A stretch of DNA of 64,000 bases from contig JAWKJY010000005.1 of the NCBI GenBank assembly GCA_041393535.1, positions 124,001 to 188,000 of the forward strand, given 5' to 3'. This DNA comes from JAWKJY01 sp041393535. GTDB taxonomy: Bacteria > Actinomycetota > Thermoleophilia > Gaiellales > Gaiellaceae. Shown in pieces: positions 8,537 to 18,120 of this stretch (positions are counted from its first letter, which is position 1; each line of letters starts with the position of its first letter). A program made the translations under genes and the position numbers. Below the pieces are notes generated by a model. The model did not search any database, was not told the origin of the DNA, and saw only the letters and a list, made by a program, of their open reading frames with translations.

Positions 8537-9082
8537 CGGTTGCGGCCGTCGCTCGGCGCGGCGTCGATCGGCCGCGGGCGCGGGGGCCCGGCTCGCCGCC
8601 CGTCCCCGTCGGCGGCTGCGGGGCGCATCCGGATCTGCCGGACGCCCCCGTGGAGCGATCGGCACGGAATCGTCGCGGTCCCGTGACGCACCCGTGCGCG
8701 TTTCGGCGCTAGGCTCGGTGCCGGAGGCACGTGGTTCCCCCACCCGGGTGGGACCCCCGACCCCCGGGCGTGCGGCCGGAATCCGGCCCCGGCGCGCCCC
8801 GGTTCGGCTGCCCTCGTCGCGGGTGAGGCCGTCGCGACCCACGCCTCCGCCGGTGCCGTCCCCGTCGCCGTTCCGGAACGCGGCGCGGCCTCCTCGGGGC
8901 CGGCGGTCGGCCCGCGCCGCCGCCGACGGGCGCCGCCGGCCCTCCGGCGTCCGACTCGTGCCGCCGGCCCGCGGTGTGCCGGCCCCGGCCCGGCGGTGGA
9001 CCTGCACCGCCGCGGACCGGTGCCCGTGGACCCGACCGCGCCCGTCGCGCACGCCCCGGCGCGTCGCGCGACCCGGCCCGTC
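8537..9082. other. Long non-coding gap with several palindromes
   Basis: No gene is supported here: open frames exist on both strands, but their translations are Arg/Pro-rich low-complexity as expected from GC-biased antisense reading. There is a possible -10 box TAGGCT near 8711 and, 25-40 nt later, a C-rich element with CCCACCCGGGTGGG (8738-8751). The region could hold a long leader or small RNA, but I cannot assign it to a known class. Confidence 0.4.
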
Positions 9083-9088
9083 TAGGAT
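9083..9088 (+). promoter_or_regulatory. -10-like box TAGGAT before the second crotonase gene
   Basis: TAGGAT would initiate a leader of about 28 nt carrying the strong AAAGGAGGAG ribosome site. Confidence 0.45.
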
Positions 9089-9122
9089 CCTCCGACCCCT
9101 GCAGAACACCAAAGGAGGAGCG

Positions 9123-9941
9123 ATGGGCCTGCACCTCGAGAGCTGTCGTCTGTCGATCGACGGGCCGGTGGCCACGGTCACGATCATCCCGCCGCGGAAC
9201 CTCACCGGCGGCACCGCGGACCTCCACTGGGAGCTCGGCGAGGTCTTCAGCCACCTGCGCGGCGACACCTCGGTCCGGGTGATCGTCTTCACGGGCGAGG
9301 ACGGCGAGTTCTACTGCCCGATGTCGCCCGAGTTCTACAACACGCCCGAGCTCCGCAAGTACGTCACGCACCCGCCGGCGTCGTTCAAGACGTTCACCGG
9401 CATCGTGCGCACGCACATGGCGATGGCCGAGATCGAGAAGCCGATCGTCGGCAAGATCAACGGCGACGCGGCCGGCTTCGGCTCGAGCCTCCTCTTCGCG
9501 TGCGACCTGATCATCGGCGCCGACGACGCGACGATGGTCGACATCCACCTCGGCATGGGCGAGGCGCCGCAGGGCGGCCCCTCCTACGGCATCGTCACCG
9601 GCGACGGCGGCTCGGCGCTCGTGCCGCTCTTCTTCACGCCGGCGAAGGCGAAGGAGGTCCTCTTCCTCGCCAAGCCCTACACCTGCCGCGAGCTCGCCGA
9701 CATGGACGTGATCAACTACGCCGTCCCGTCCGCCCAGCTCGACGCGAAGGTGGACGAGATCGTCCAGGCGCTGCTGCGCCGCTCCGCGTTCGCGCTCGCC
9801 TGGACGAAGCGCACCGCGAACCGCGGGCTCGTGAACCACCTGAACATGACGCTCGACGCGTCCGCCGCGTACGAGATGGTCAACTTCCTCCAGCTCGACC
9901 GGATGAACGGCGAGGACCTGTTCTCGCTCGAGGAGGCCTAG
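9123..9941 (+). CDS. Crotonase-fold protein lacking hydratase glutamates
   Basis: 272 residues from ATG with a near-perfect AAAGGAGGAG ribosome site. The crotonase fold is clear (VATVTIIPPRNLTGG, VRVIVFTGEDGEFYCP, KPIVGKINGDAAGFGSSLLFACDLIIGAD). The FCAGADL oxyanion segment is changed to FYCPMSPEF. By alignment, the two hydratase glutamates are replaced by Ser (GFGSSLL) and Asp (MVDIHLG). It is therefore probably not a simple enoyl-CoA hydratase. It may be a decarboxylase, hydrolase, C-C lyase or a non-catalytic member. The neighbours give no pathway. Confidence 0.75.
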   Translation: MGLHLESCRLSIDGPVATVTIIPPRNLTGGTADLHWELGEVFSHLRGDTSVRVIVFTGEDGEFYCPMSPEFYNTPELRKYVTHPPASFKTFTGIVRTHMAMAEIEKPIVGKINGDAAGFGSSLLFACDLIIGADDATMVDIHLGMGEAPQGGPSYGIVTGDGGSALVPLFFTPAKAKEVLFLAKPYTCRELADMDVINYAVPSAQLDAKVDEIVQALLRRSAFALAWTKRTANRGLVNHLNMTLDASAAYEMVNFLQLDRMNGEDLFSLEEA

Positions 9942-10168
9942 GAGCCGCGCCGGCGGGGCGGCGGCGCGGGCCGCCGCCCCGTCTGGAACCCCCGCGCGGC
10001 CCGCGGGGTCGAAGGGGCGTGCGCGTCGACCCGATCGCCGAGCGCCGGGATCGCGGCGCCGACCGGCCACCAGAGCCCGCTCGCCGGGAGGCCCTCGGTC
10101 AGCAGGACGGGCACGCCGATCCCGACGCCGAGCTGGGCGGCGAGCGTCGCACGGCGCACCCGCACGCG
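9938..10168 (-). CDS. Possible small membrane ORF in a 325-bp gap
   Basis: The gap between the crotonase gene and the secreted protein gene has one minus-strand frame with non-random content. It holds two hydrophobic segments (TLAAQLGVGIGVPVLLTE and ASGLWWPVGAAIPALG), then an Arg/Pro-rich tail overlapping the hairpin terminator. The start given is a GTG near 10168; upstream residues (SGLLVVGQLLRR) also look coding but have no start codon, so it may be truncated. No family is recognised. It could be a remnant of a small integral membrane protein or chance. Confidence 0.25.
   Translation of the reverse strand, partial: RVRVRRATLAAQLGVGIGVPVLLTEGLPASGLWWPVGAAIPALGDRVDAHAPSTPRAARGFQTGRRPAPPPRRRGS
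9955..9980 (+). terminator. Strong GC hairpin after the crotonase gene
   Basis: An 11-bp perfect stem (9955-9965 with 9970-9980) closes on a GCGG loop 14 nt after the stop. A second GC-rich inverted repeat lies just beyond. Confidence 0.7.
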
Positions 10169-10254
10169 ACGGAGCAGCTGGCCGACGACCAGCAGGCCCG
10201 ACGTGAAGGGCGAGTCGACGTGCGCGGGATGACCTGGCGGGCGGGCGTCGAAGC

Positions 10255-10260
10255 TAGCGT
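10255..10260 (+). promoter_or_regulatory. Leaderless -10 box TAGCGT
   Basis: TAGCGT lies 6 nt before the ATG at 10267, so transcription should start at or next to the start codon. Confidence 0.55.
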
Positions 10261-10266
10261 GGTCGG

Positions 10267-11325
10267 ATGATCGCCTCGGCCCTCGCCGTCCTCGCGCTGC
10301 TCGTGCCGCACGGCACGGCACCGCCGCCTCCGCTCGAGCCGACGCTCGTCGCCGACACCTTCCGCGCCGTCGTCGTCACCGACCTCGACACGAACGGCCT
10401 CGTCGTCGGCGGCCCGGAGCTGGTGGCGTACCGGCCGCTCTCGACGGCGAGCGGCGGCATCCCGGTGATCGAGAGCGGCGGCACGCGCGCCGAGGTGCCG
10501 ACCGGCGACTACACCGGCTACGTCGTCCAGCAGCGCTTCGCGGCCCTCCCGGACGCGTACTCGATCGTGGACGTCCTCCCGTCGACGGCGTTCGTGCTCG
10601 GCCGCGCCCGGGGCGGGAAGGCGCCGCTCGCACGGACGACGCTGAAGGGCCGGCCGGCGCTGCACGCGAGCTACCCGCTCGGGCCGAACGCGTGCGCCGG
10701 GATCCGCGGCGGCCGCGGCGAGCTCTGGCTCGACCCGGCGACGCTCCTGCCCCTGCGGCAGGTCGAGGTCCGCGGCAGGCAGGTGCGCCGGACGACGGTC
10801 CGCTACCAGGACGTCGGCGCGCCGATCCCCGCGAGCGCGTTCGCGATCCCGTCGCTCCCCGGCGAGACGCCCGACCAGGACGACGGCTTCCGGCGCACGT
10901 CGCCCGCCGAGGCCGCGGCGCACCTGTCCTACACGCCGCTCCTGCCGGCGTCCGTCGAGCCGGGCTTCGCGCTGGCCGTGACCGGCTGGGCGCCCCGCTC
11001 GCCCCGGAACGGGCCCGAGGGCGCCAACCCGCGCCATCGGGAGCTCTTCGCGGCCGTCTACCGGCGCGGCCACGAGCGGATCGACGTGACGATGCGGCTC
11101 GCGCGCGGCGCCGGGTCGTTCCCGAACGACCCGTTCGGGAGCGAGTGCGGCTTCCAGTTCGAGGAGCGGGCGACGGTGCGCGGGCTCGCCGCGCGCTACG
11201 CGACCGGTCCCGGCCTCGTCCCCCACCTGACCTGGCGCGACGGCCCGGTGCTGCTCACGGTGAGCGGCCCGCTGCCGAAGCGGGCGCTCGTCGCGATCGC
11301 CGCGTCGCTCGCGCCCGCCAGCTGA
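10267..11325 (+). CDS. Secreted protein with RseB/LolA-like and DUF4367-like halves
   Basis: 352 residues with a short signal-peptide-like N-terminus (MIASALAVLALLVPHGTA). The middle is beta-rich (VLGRARGGKAPLARTTLKGRPALHASYPL, GELWLDPATLLPLRQVEVRG), resembling the convex sheet of LolA/RseB-type lipoprotein-binding domains. The C-terminal part (LSYTPLLPASVEPGFALAVTGWAP, ELFAAVYRRGHERIDVTMRL, LLTVSGPLPKRALVAIAASL) resembles a DUF4367-type domain. The role is unknown; in related families such domains sense lipoproteins or envelope state. A paralogue follows in the same direction after 28 bp. The gene appears leaderless. Confidence 0.65.
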   Translation: MIASALAVLALLVPHGTAPPPPLEPTLVADTFRAVVVTDLDTNGLVVGGPELVAYRPLSTASGGIPVIESGGTRAEVPTGDYTGYVVQQRFAALPDAYSIVDVLPSTAFVLGRARGGKAPLARTTLKGRPALHASYPLGPNACAGIRGGRGELWLDPATLLPLRQVEVRGRQVRRTTVRYQDVGAPIPASAFAIPSLPGETPDQDDGFRRTSPAEAAAHLSYTPLLPASVEPGFALAVTGWAPRSPRNGPEGANPRHRELFAAVYRRGHERIDVTMRLARGAGSFPNDPFGSECGFQFEERATVRGLAARYATGPGLVPHLTWRDGPVLLTVSGPLPKRALVAIAASLAPAS

Positions 11326-11353
11326 CCACCCGCCCGATCCAGGAGGAACGCCC

Positions 11354-12420
11354 GTGCTGCTCGAGTCGCTCGTCGTCCTCGCCCTGACGGGCCAGTCCGC
11401 CGCCCCGTCCTTCACGGGCCCCGCGCCCGAGCCGACGACGGTCGTCCAGAGCCTCGTCGCGACCGTCCGCACGCCGTTCGTGCGCGGGACGCTGAGCTGG
11501 CGCTCTCCCGAGCTCGCCGCGCTCGTGCCGACGACCCCGGGGGTCGGCGTCGCCGTCGAGAACGGCGGCCTGCGCACGGACGGGCGGGTCGACGAGAGCG
11601 ACGGCGTCGTCAACCGGAACCGCTTCCCGGTCGAGCCGGACGGCTTCGGGATCCTGGACGAGCTGCCCGAGGCCGGCTACGTGCTCGGGCGCGCACGCGG
11701 CGGCAAGGCGAGGCTCGTCGACGTCGTCGTCGGCGGCAGGCCGGCGTTGCGCGCGAGGTTCCGCCTGGCGGCGAACGAGTGCGCCGCGCTGCGCGCCGGC
11801 ACGGGGACGATGTGGCTCGACGCGGAGAGCCTGCTGCCCCTCCGCTACGTCGAGGTGCGCGGCACGAAGCGGAAGCAGCGGCGCGAGTGGCGGCTGACGC
11901 CGACCTCGATCAACGCGGGACGTCCCGCTCGCGACCTTCGACCAGCCGGCGCTCGGCCGCGACCCGTTCCGGCCAACTCCGGTTCGTCCGCGAGACGCCC
12001 GAGGCGGCCGCGACGAAGCTCTCCTACACGCCGCTCCTGCCCACCGAGCTGCCAGACGGGTTCACGCTCCGGGTGTCCGGCTGGGCGCCCCGCTCCGCGA
12101 TCACCGGCCCGGAGGGCTCGAACCCCGAGTACCCGGAGCTGTTCGCCGCGGTCTACCGCCGCGGCTGGGAGCACGTCGACGTGACGCAGCGGCTCGGCGG
12201 CGGCGAGGACTGGCCGAGCGACCCGTTCGGCGGCGAGTGCGCGTTCCAGCTGATCGAGAAGGCCACCGTGAACGGCAAGCCCGCGCTCTACGGCGCCCGA
12301 CCCGGCGTCCAGCCGCACCTCTGGTGGCGCGACGGCGAGGTGCTGCACACGGTCAGCGGGCCCTTCCCGAAGGGCGTGCTCGTGCGGATCGCGTCGTCGC
12401 TCGCGCCGGTCGGCTCGTAG
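11354..12420 (+). pseudogene. Paralogue of the preceding secreted protein, with two frameshifts
   Basis: It starts at GTG with AGGAGGAAC upstream, 28 bp after its paralogue, so the pair is an operon. The N-terminal half (VLGRARGGKARLVDVVVGGRPALRARFRL, GTMWLDAESLLPLRYVEVRG) and C-terminal half (LSYTPLLPTELPDGFTLRVSGWAP to VRIASSLAPVGS) match the first copy closely but are in different frames. Reading needs a +1 shift near 11916 (then VPLATFDQPALGRDPF) and another near 11970 (then LRFVRETPEAAATK). If both are sequencing errors the product is about 354 residues. Otherwise it is a recent pseudogene. Function unknown, as for the paralogue. Confidence 0.7.
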
Positions 12421-12423
12421 CCG

Positions 12424-12828
12424 TCAGGCGGCGAGGGCGAGGCCGAGCTCGAGCGGCTCGAGCACGACGACGAGGCCGTCCGCGAGCTCGCCGATCCCGG
12501 CGATGCCACGGCCGGCGCAGCCGACGTCCGAGAGCCCGTCGACGCGGGCCGTGCCGACGACCTGCTCGACCAGCAGGCCGAACGGGCCGCGCTCGTCGTC
12601 GATCACGACCACGTTCTCGCAGGGCGCGTCCGCCGCCAGCTGGAGGTCGGGCCGCGGGTCGACGATCGGCAGGCTCTGGCCGCGCACGTCCAGGTACCCG
12701 AGCGACCCGACGGGGGCGGCGGCGCCGGCGCGGGCCGCCTCGGCCCGGACGATCTCGCGCACCGAGGCCATCGGCACGCCGAAGCGCGCCTCGCCGAGCG
12801 TGAAGAGGATCAGCGTTCCGTCGCCCAC
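12424..12828 (-). CDS. cheW: Single-domain CheW-like adaptor
   Basis: 134 residues from GTG at 12828 with GGGAGG 6 nt upstream. The whole protein is one CheW domain: TLILFTLGEARFGVPMASVREIVR, SLGYLDVRGQSLPIVDPR, NVVVIDDERGPFGLLVEQVVGT, IAGIGELADGLVVVLEP. CheW proteins couple chemoreceptors to the CheA kinase. No cheA, receptor, cheR or cheB lies in the window. It is therefore an orphan adaptor here, perhaps serving a chemosensory cluster elsewhere. The nearby HDOD protein and hybrid kinase could be functionally linked, but that is inference. Confidence 0.85.
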   Translation of the reverse strand: MGDGTLILFTLGEARFGVPMASVREIVRAEAARAGAAAPVGSLGYLDVRGQSLPIVDPRPDLQLAADAPCENVVVIDDERGPFGLLVEQVVGTARVDGLSDVGCAGRGIAGIGELADGLVVVLEPLELGLALAA

Positions 12829-12885
12829 GTCGTGCCTCCCTGCGTCCCGATGACCGTGCGAGGGCATCGGCGGCGCGGGCTCCGC

Positions 12886-12914
12886 GGCGCGATCCCTCCT
12901 TCGAGGGAACGCGC
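12886..12914. repeat. Nested inverted repeat between cheW and the small ORF
   Basis: GCGCG and TCCCTC arms close on a CTTC/GAAG loop. It lies in the minus-strand leader of cheW just after the small gene's stop, so it could be a terminator or a translation-control hairpin. Confidence 0.45.
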
Positions 12915-13148
12915 TCAGGCGCGTCGGGCGCGGAGCGCTGCGAGGGCCGCCTCGGCCGCGTCGCCCGGCTCGGGCCCGTCGGCCTCGAGCGGCTCGCCCG
13001 GCGTGTCGCCCCGCGGCGCGAGCCGGGCGCGCCAGACGGCGGGGCCCTCGCCCGCCCGGGCGAGACGCAGGACGAGGCCGTAGCCCAGCGCCTCCGCCTC
13101 GCCGCGCGCGACCTCGACGCGGTCGGGGATCTCGGTCGAGCACTCCAC
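12915..13148 (-). CDS. Small hypothetical protein
   Basis: 77 residues from GTG or ATG-equivalent at 13148. It starts ECSTEIPDRVEVARGEAEALGYGLVLRL and has a beta-strand-like middle with an Ala/Leu helix at the end (DAAEAALAALRARRA). It lies between cheW and the divergent sucrase/ferredoxin-like gene, in the same direction as cheW. The strand pattern and spacing support a real gene, but no family is recognised and no clear ribosome site is seen. Confidence 0.4.
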   Translation of the reverse strand: MECSTEIPDRVEVARGEAEALGYGLVLRLARAGEGPAVWRARLAPRGDTPGEPLEADGPEPGDAAEAALAALRARRA

Positions 13149-13267
13149 GTGCGACCAGCCTAGATGCTCGGGGCCGCGGCGACCGTCCGGGCCCGGGCCT
13201 CGCGGCAGGCTGCACGAGGCCGTGGCGATCGACCAGCCCGGTCGCGGTCCGCTTCAATGGGCGCGCC

Positions 13268-14162
13268 ATGGCCGAGGAGCGCTGCCGCGAGATCGCCGAC
13301 CGGCTCGCCGAGCCCCTGCTGGCGACCGCGACGCACGAGCTGGGCTGGATCCTGCTCGAGCACCCGGCCGCCTGGGGGCGCAACGCGCTGCTCGAGAGCG
13401 GCCTCGAGCCGGCGTTCGCGGAGGCGCTCGACGCGCGCGCGAAGCGCCTCGGCCTGCGCGTGCTCCTGATCCGCCAGCCCGGCCGCCGGGACGTCTCGGC
13501 CGGGCGCGCGTGCTTCCTCGTCCACGGCGGCGAGGGCCGGGCCTCGATCGAGGCGGCGACGGTGGCCGACCCGGCCGACCTGCTGGCCGCCGACCTCGAG
13601 GCGCTCGCCCGGGGCGAGCCGACCGGCCTCGGCCGCGCGCACGAGGGCGCGCTCCACCTGGTCTGCACGCACGGCAAGCGCGACGCCTGCTGCGCGCTGC
13701 ACGGGGCGCCGGTCGCCCGGGCGCTCGCCGCCGCGCGGCCGGCGACCACCTGGGAGTGCTCGCACGTGGGCGGCCACCGCTTCGCCGCGAACGTCGTCTC
13801 CTTCCCCGACGCGCTGCTGTTCGGCCGCGTCCTGCCGGGGGAGGCGGTCGACGTGGCCGCCGCCTACGAGGCGGGCCGCGTCTCGCTCGACCACTTCCGC
13901 GGCCGCTGCTCGCACGCCGAGCCGGTGCAGGCGGCCGATGGGCTCGTCCGCCGCGAGCTCGGGCTCGACGGCATCGGCGACGTCGCCCTCGCCGGCGTCC
14001 CGCGGGTCGAGGAGGACGGGAGCGCGATCGAGGCCGAGGTGCGGCTCCGCGTCCCCGACGGCGAGCTGGTCGCCCGCGTGCGCGGGGTGCCGGGTGAGCC
14101 GCGGCCCGCCTCCTGCGGTGCGGCGAAGCTCGAGCGGCCGGTCGCGTGGGCGCTCGCGTCGC

Positions 14163-14176
<14 letters not shown>
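13268..14176 (+). CDS. Sucrase/ferredoxin-like protein (thioredoxin-like [2Fe-2S] fold)
   Basis: 302 residues from ATG. It has the family signature: CTHGKRDACC with Cys133, Cys141 and Cys142, then TTWECSHVGGHRFAANVV with Cys164, the set expected to bind a [2Fe-2S] cluster in a thioredoxin-like ferredoxin fold. A C-terminal region of about 90 residues after the DHFRGRCSHAEPVQ segment is also normal for the family. The name sucrase is historical; the likely role is electron transfer, with partner unknown. Its 3' end overlaps the convergent histidine kinase gene by 14 bp. Confidence 0.85.
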
Positions 14177-15842
<1,666 letters not shown>

Positions 15843-16748
15843 CTACGCGACGGTCTCGAGCGCCGCGACCAGCGGGTGGCGTGGCGTCTGGCCGTCCTCG
15901 CCCGGGTCGAGCAGCGACGCGCCGACCTCGAGCGCGTCGACGCGCGCGATGCCGGCGACCTCGAGCGCGGCGCCGGAGATCTCGCCGCGGGCCTCGATCC
16001 CGATGCCGCGCTCGCGGACGAGCAGGTCGGCGATCTGGACGATCGCCGCGAGGCGGGACGAGGGGATCGGCGCGTCGTGGTCGCGGATCGCGGCGACGAG
16101 CTCCTCCGGGTACTGCCAGGCCTGCGCGAGGATCGTGCCGACCTCCGCGTGCGTGAAGCCGAACAGCTTCGCCTCGACGTCGGCGAGGCGGTCGCCCTGC
16201 TCCGCCGCGGCCATCAGCTTCTTGAAGCCCGACTTCGCGTGCAACGAGAGGACGCTCAGGCCCACGTTGTGGACGAGGCCGGCGGCGAGGGCGCGATCGC
16301 CCTCCTTGCCGCCCTCGGCCAGCTCGCGCGCGACGATGCCGGTGAGGACGCCGTGGCGGTGCAGCTCGCGTCGCGGCTCCTCCAGCCCGTCGGAGGGGGC
16401 GGCGAGCAGCCGCAGGCTGGGGGCCGAGATCGCGAGGCAGCCGACGAGCGAGAGGCCGAGGCGCGAGATCGCGGTGTTGAGGTCGTTGATCGAGGTGACG
16501 CTCGCCGAGGCGGCGCTGTTCGCGAGCCGCAGGAGCATCGCGACGAAGCCCTCGTCGAGCAGCGCCTGTGAGACGATGTCGTCGACCTCGGCGCCCGACT
16601 CGGCCAGCTCGGCGACCTTCGAGAGGGCCGCCTGGTTGCCGAGCGGCAGCGACAGGGCCTGGTCGACGAGCCGCTCCCGCAGCTCGAGCACCAGCCGCTC
16701 GCGCAGCTCGTCCATCGGCCCACGCCTCACACCTTCGGCAACGCTCAT
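15843..16748 (-). CDS. HDOD-domain signalling protein
   Basis: 301 residues. The HDOD domain (about 20-215) shows LPLGNQAALSKVAELAESGAEVDDIVSQAL, LLRLANSAA, SINDLNTAISRLGLSLVGCLAIS and HRHGVLTGIVARELAEGG. The metal-binding HD pair of true phosphohydrolases is absent, as usual for HDOD proteins. They act in signalling, often with chemotaxis, c-di-GMP or competence systems. The stop codon touches the ATG of the hybrid kinase, so they are one operon and probably one pathway. Confidence 0.85.
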   Translation of the reverse strand: MSVAEGVRRGPMDELRERLVLELRERLVDQALSLPLGNQAALSKVAELAESGAEVDDIVSQALLDEGFVAMLLRLANSAASASVTSINDLNTAISRLGLSLVGCLAISAPSLRLLAAPSDGLEEPRRELHRHGVLTGIVARELAEGGKEGDRALAAGLVHNVGLSVLSLHAKSGFKKLMAAAEQGDRLADVEAKLFGFTHAEVGTILAQAWQYPEELVAAIRDHDAPIPSSRLAAIVQIADLLVRERGIGIEARGEISGAALEVAGIARVDALEVGASLLDPGEDGQTPRHPLVAALETVA

Positions 16749-16810
16749 CCGATCCGTCCCTCCCGGCGCATCTGCACCGTTGTCAATCGGCCGGGGAACG
16801 GAGGAATGAA

Positions 16811-16826
16811 GGCCCCCCGGGAGGGG
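16811..16826 (-). terminator. GC hairpin downstream of lhgO
   Basis: C-rich and G-rich arms (CCCCCC / GGGGG) around GGGA lie about 65 bp beyond the lhgO stop, and upstream of the HDOD gene on the same strand. Confidence 0.4.
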
Positions 16827-16889
16827 GATCGGGCTACGCGGCGCCGGTGCCGACGGGGCGCGAGACGCGCAGGCTCGTGCGGTGCAGGA

Positions 16890-18097
16890 CTACGCGGCGG
16901 CCTGGCCGAGCAGCCGGTCGGCCAGCACCTCGCCGATCGCGAGGCTGGCCGTCGCGGCGGGCGAGGGCGCGTTGAGGACGTGCACGACGGGCCGTGGTCG
17001 ATCATCGTGAAGTCGTCGACGAGGCTGCCGTCCCGCCGGACGACCTGCGCGCGGACGCCCACGTGGCCCTTCACGACGTGTCGCTCCTCGACCGCGGGGA
17101 TGTACCGCTGCGCCATCCGCACGTAGCGCGAGCGCGAGAGGTCGTCGGCGACCTCGCGCATCCCCATCCGCCAGTACCGCCGGTACAGCCGCCACGTGCC
17201 GCCGAAGCCGAACGTGTCCAGCACGTCCTGGCCGCGGAAGCCCCAGCGGTCGTAGCACTCCCGCTTGAACGCCGGCACGGCGTTCGGGCCGAGCGAGACG
17301 GTGTCGTCGATGTGGCGCGTGAAGTGGACGCCGAGGAACGGGAAGGCCGGGTCCGGCACCGGGTAGATCATCGAGCGCACGAGCGACGTCGCCTCGGGCA
17401 CGAGGTCGAAGTAGCCGCCGCGGAACGGGACGACGCGCAGGCCCTCGATCCCGGGCGCGCCCTTCGCCAGCCGGTCGGCCTGGAGGCCGGCGCAGACGAT
17501 CGCGCGCGTCGAGCGCAGCGTCGCGCCGTCGGTCGTCCGGAACGCGGCCTGCCCTGCCACGGCGCCGACGGCCGCCACCTCGACCCCGAGCCGCACCTCG
17601 GCGCCGGCCTGCTCGACGAGCCGCCGCAGCGTCCGCGTCACCTCGGCGTAGTCGACCGCCCCGGTCGCGGGCACGTGGAGCGCCGCGAGGCCGACGGCGT
17701 GCGGCTCGACCTCGGGGATCCCGTCCGGCCCGAGCCGGCGGACGCCCTGGAGGCCGTTCGCCTGGGTGCGGCGCTCGAGCTCGTCGAGCCGCTCCAGCTC
17801 GTGCTGCGCGACGGCGACGACGAGCTTGCCGGTCTGGCGGACGGGGACCCCGTGCTCGCGGCAGAAGTCGATCATCATGCGCGAGCCCCTGACGCACAGG
17901 GTGGCCTTGTAGGAGCCGGGCTTGTAGTAGACGCCCGCGTGCACGACGCCCGAGTTGTGGCCGGACTGGTGCTTCGCGGGCTCGCCCTCCTTGTCGAGCA
18001 CGAGGACGTGCGCGCCGGGCTGGCGCTGGAGCACCGTCCACGCGGTCGCGAGGCCGACGATGCCCGCGCCGACGACGATGTAGTCCGCGTCCCCCAC
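16890..18097 (-). CDS. lhgO: L-2-hydroxyglutarate oxidase-like FAD protein, C-terminal frameshift
   Basis: About 402 residues if one base is restored. It starts at GTG 18097. The N-terminus has the FAD motif DYIVVGAGIVGLATA, then HQSGHNSGVVHAGVYYKPGSYKATLCVRG, strongly characteristic of LhgO. These DAO-superfamily enzymes oxidise L-2-hydroxyglutarate to 2-oxoglutarate and pass electrons to the membrane quinone pool. Near 16988-16994 the frame changes: VDDFTMIDHG in one frame continues as VVHVLNAPSPAATASLAIGEVLADRLLG in the next, ending at 16890. A missing G in a GGCCCG context explains it. The break lies in a well-conserved region, so a sequencing error is likely. Confidence 0.85.
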
Positions 18098-18105
18098 GGC
18101 GACTC

Positions 18106-18111
18106 AGTGTA
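18106..18111 (-). promoter_or_regulatory. Leaderless -10 box TACACT of lhgO
   Basis: TACACT on the minus strand lies 8 nt before the GTG at 18097. It separates lhgO transcription from the selenoprotein gene just upstream. Confidence 0.5.
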
Positions 18112-18120
18112 CGGACGCGG

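Noticed and set aside
8735..8760. A c-di-AMP (ydaO) type riboswitch around CCCACCCGGGTGGG
   Set aside because: The C- and G-rich pieces suggested it, but the orientation and conserved GAAUC-like blocks do not fit either strand.
3527..9292. A very long antisense open frame spanning many genes on the minus strand
   Set aside because: Its translation is Arg/Pro/Gly-rich and low in aromatic residues, as expected for reading GC-rich genes backwards; it overlaps several well-supported genes on the other strand.
16980..17000. A second in-frame recoding (selenocysteine) event in lhgO
   Set aside because: The break is a one-base frame change, not a TGA; downstream residues match LhgO in another frame.
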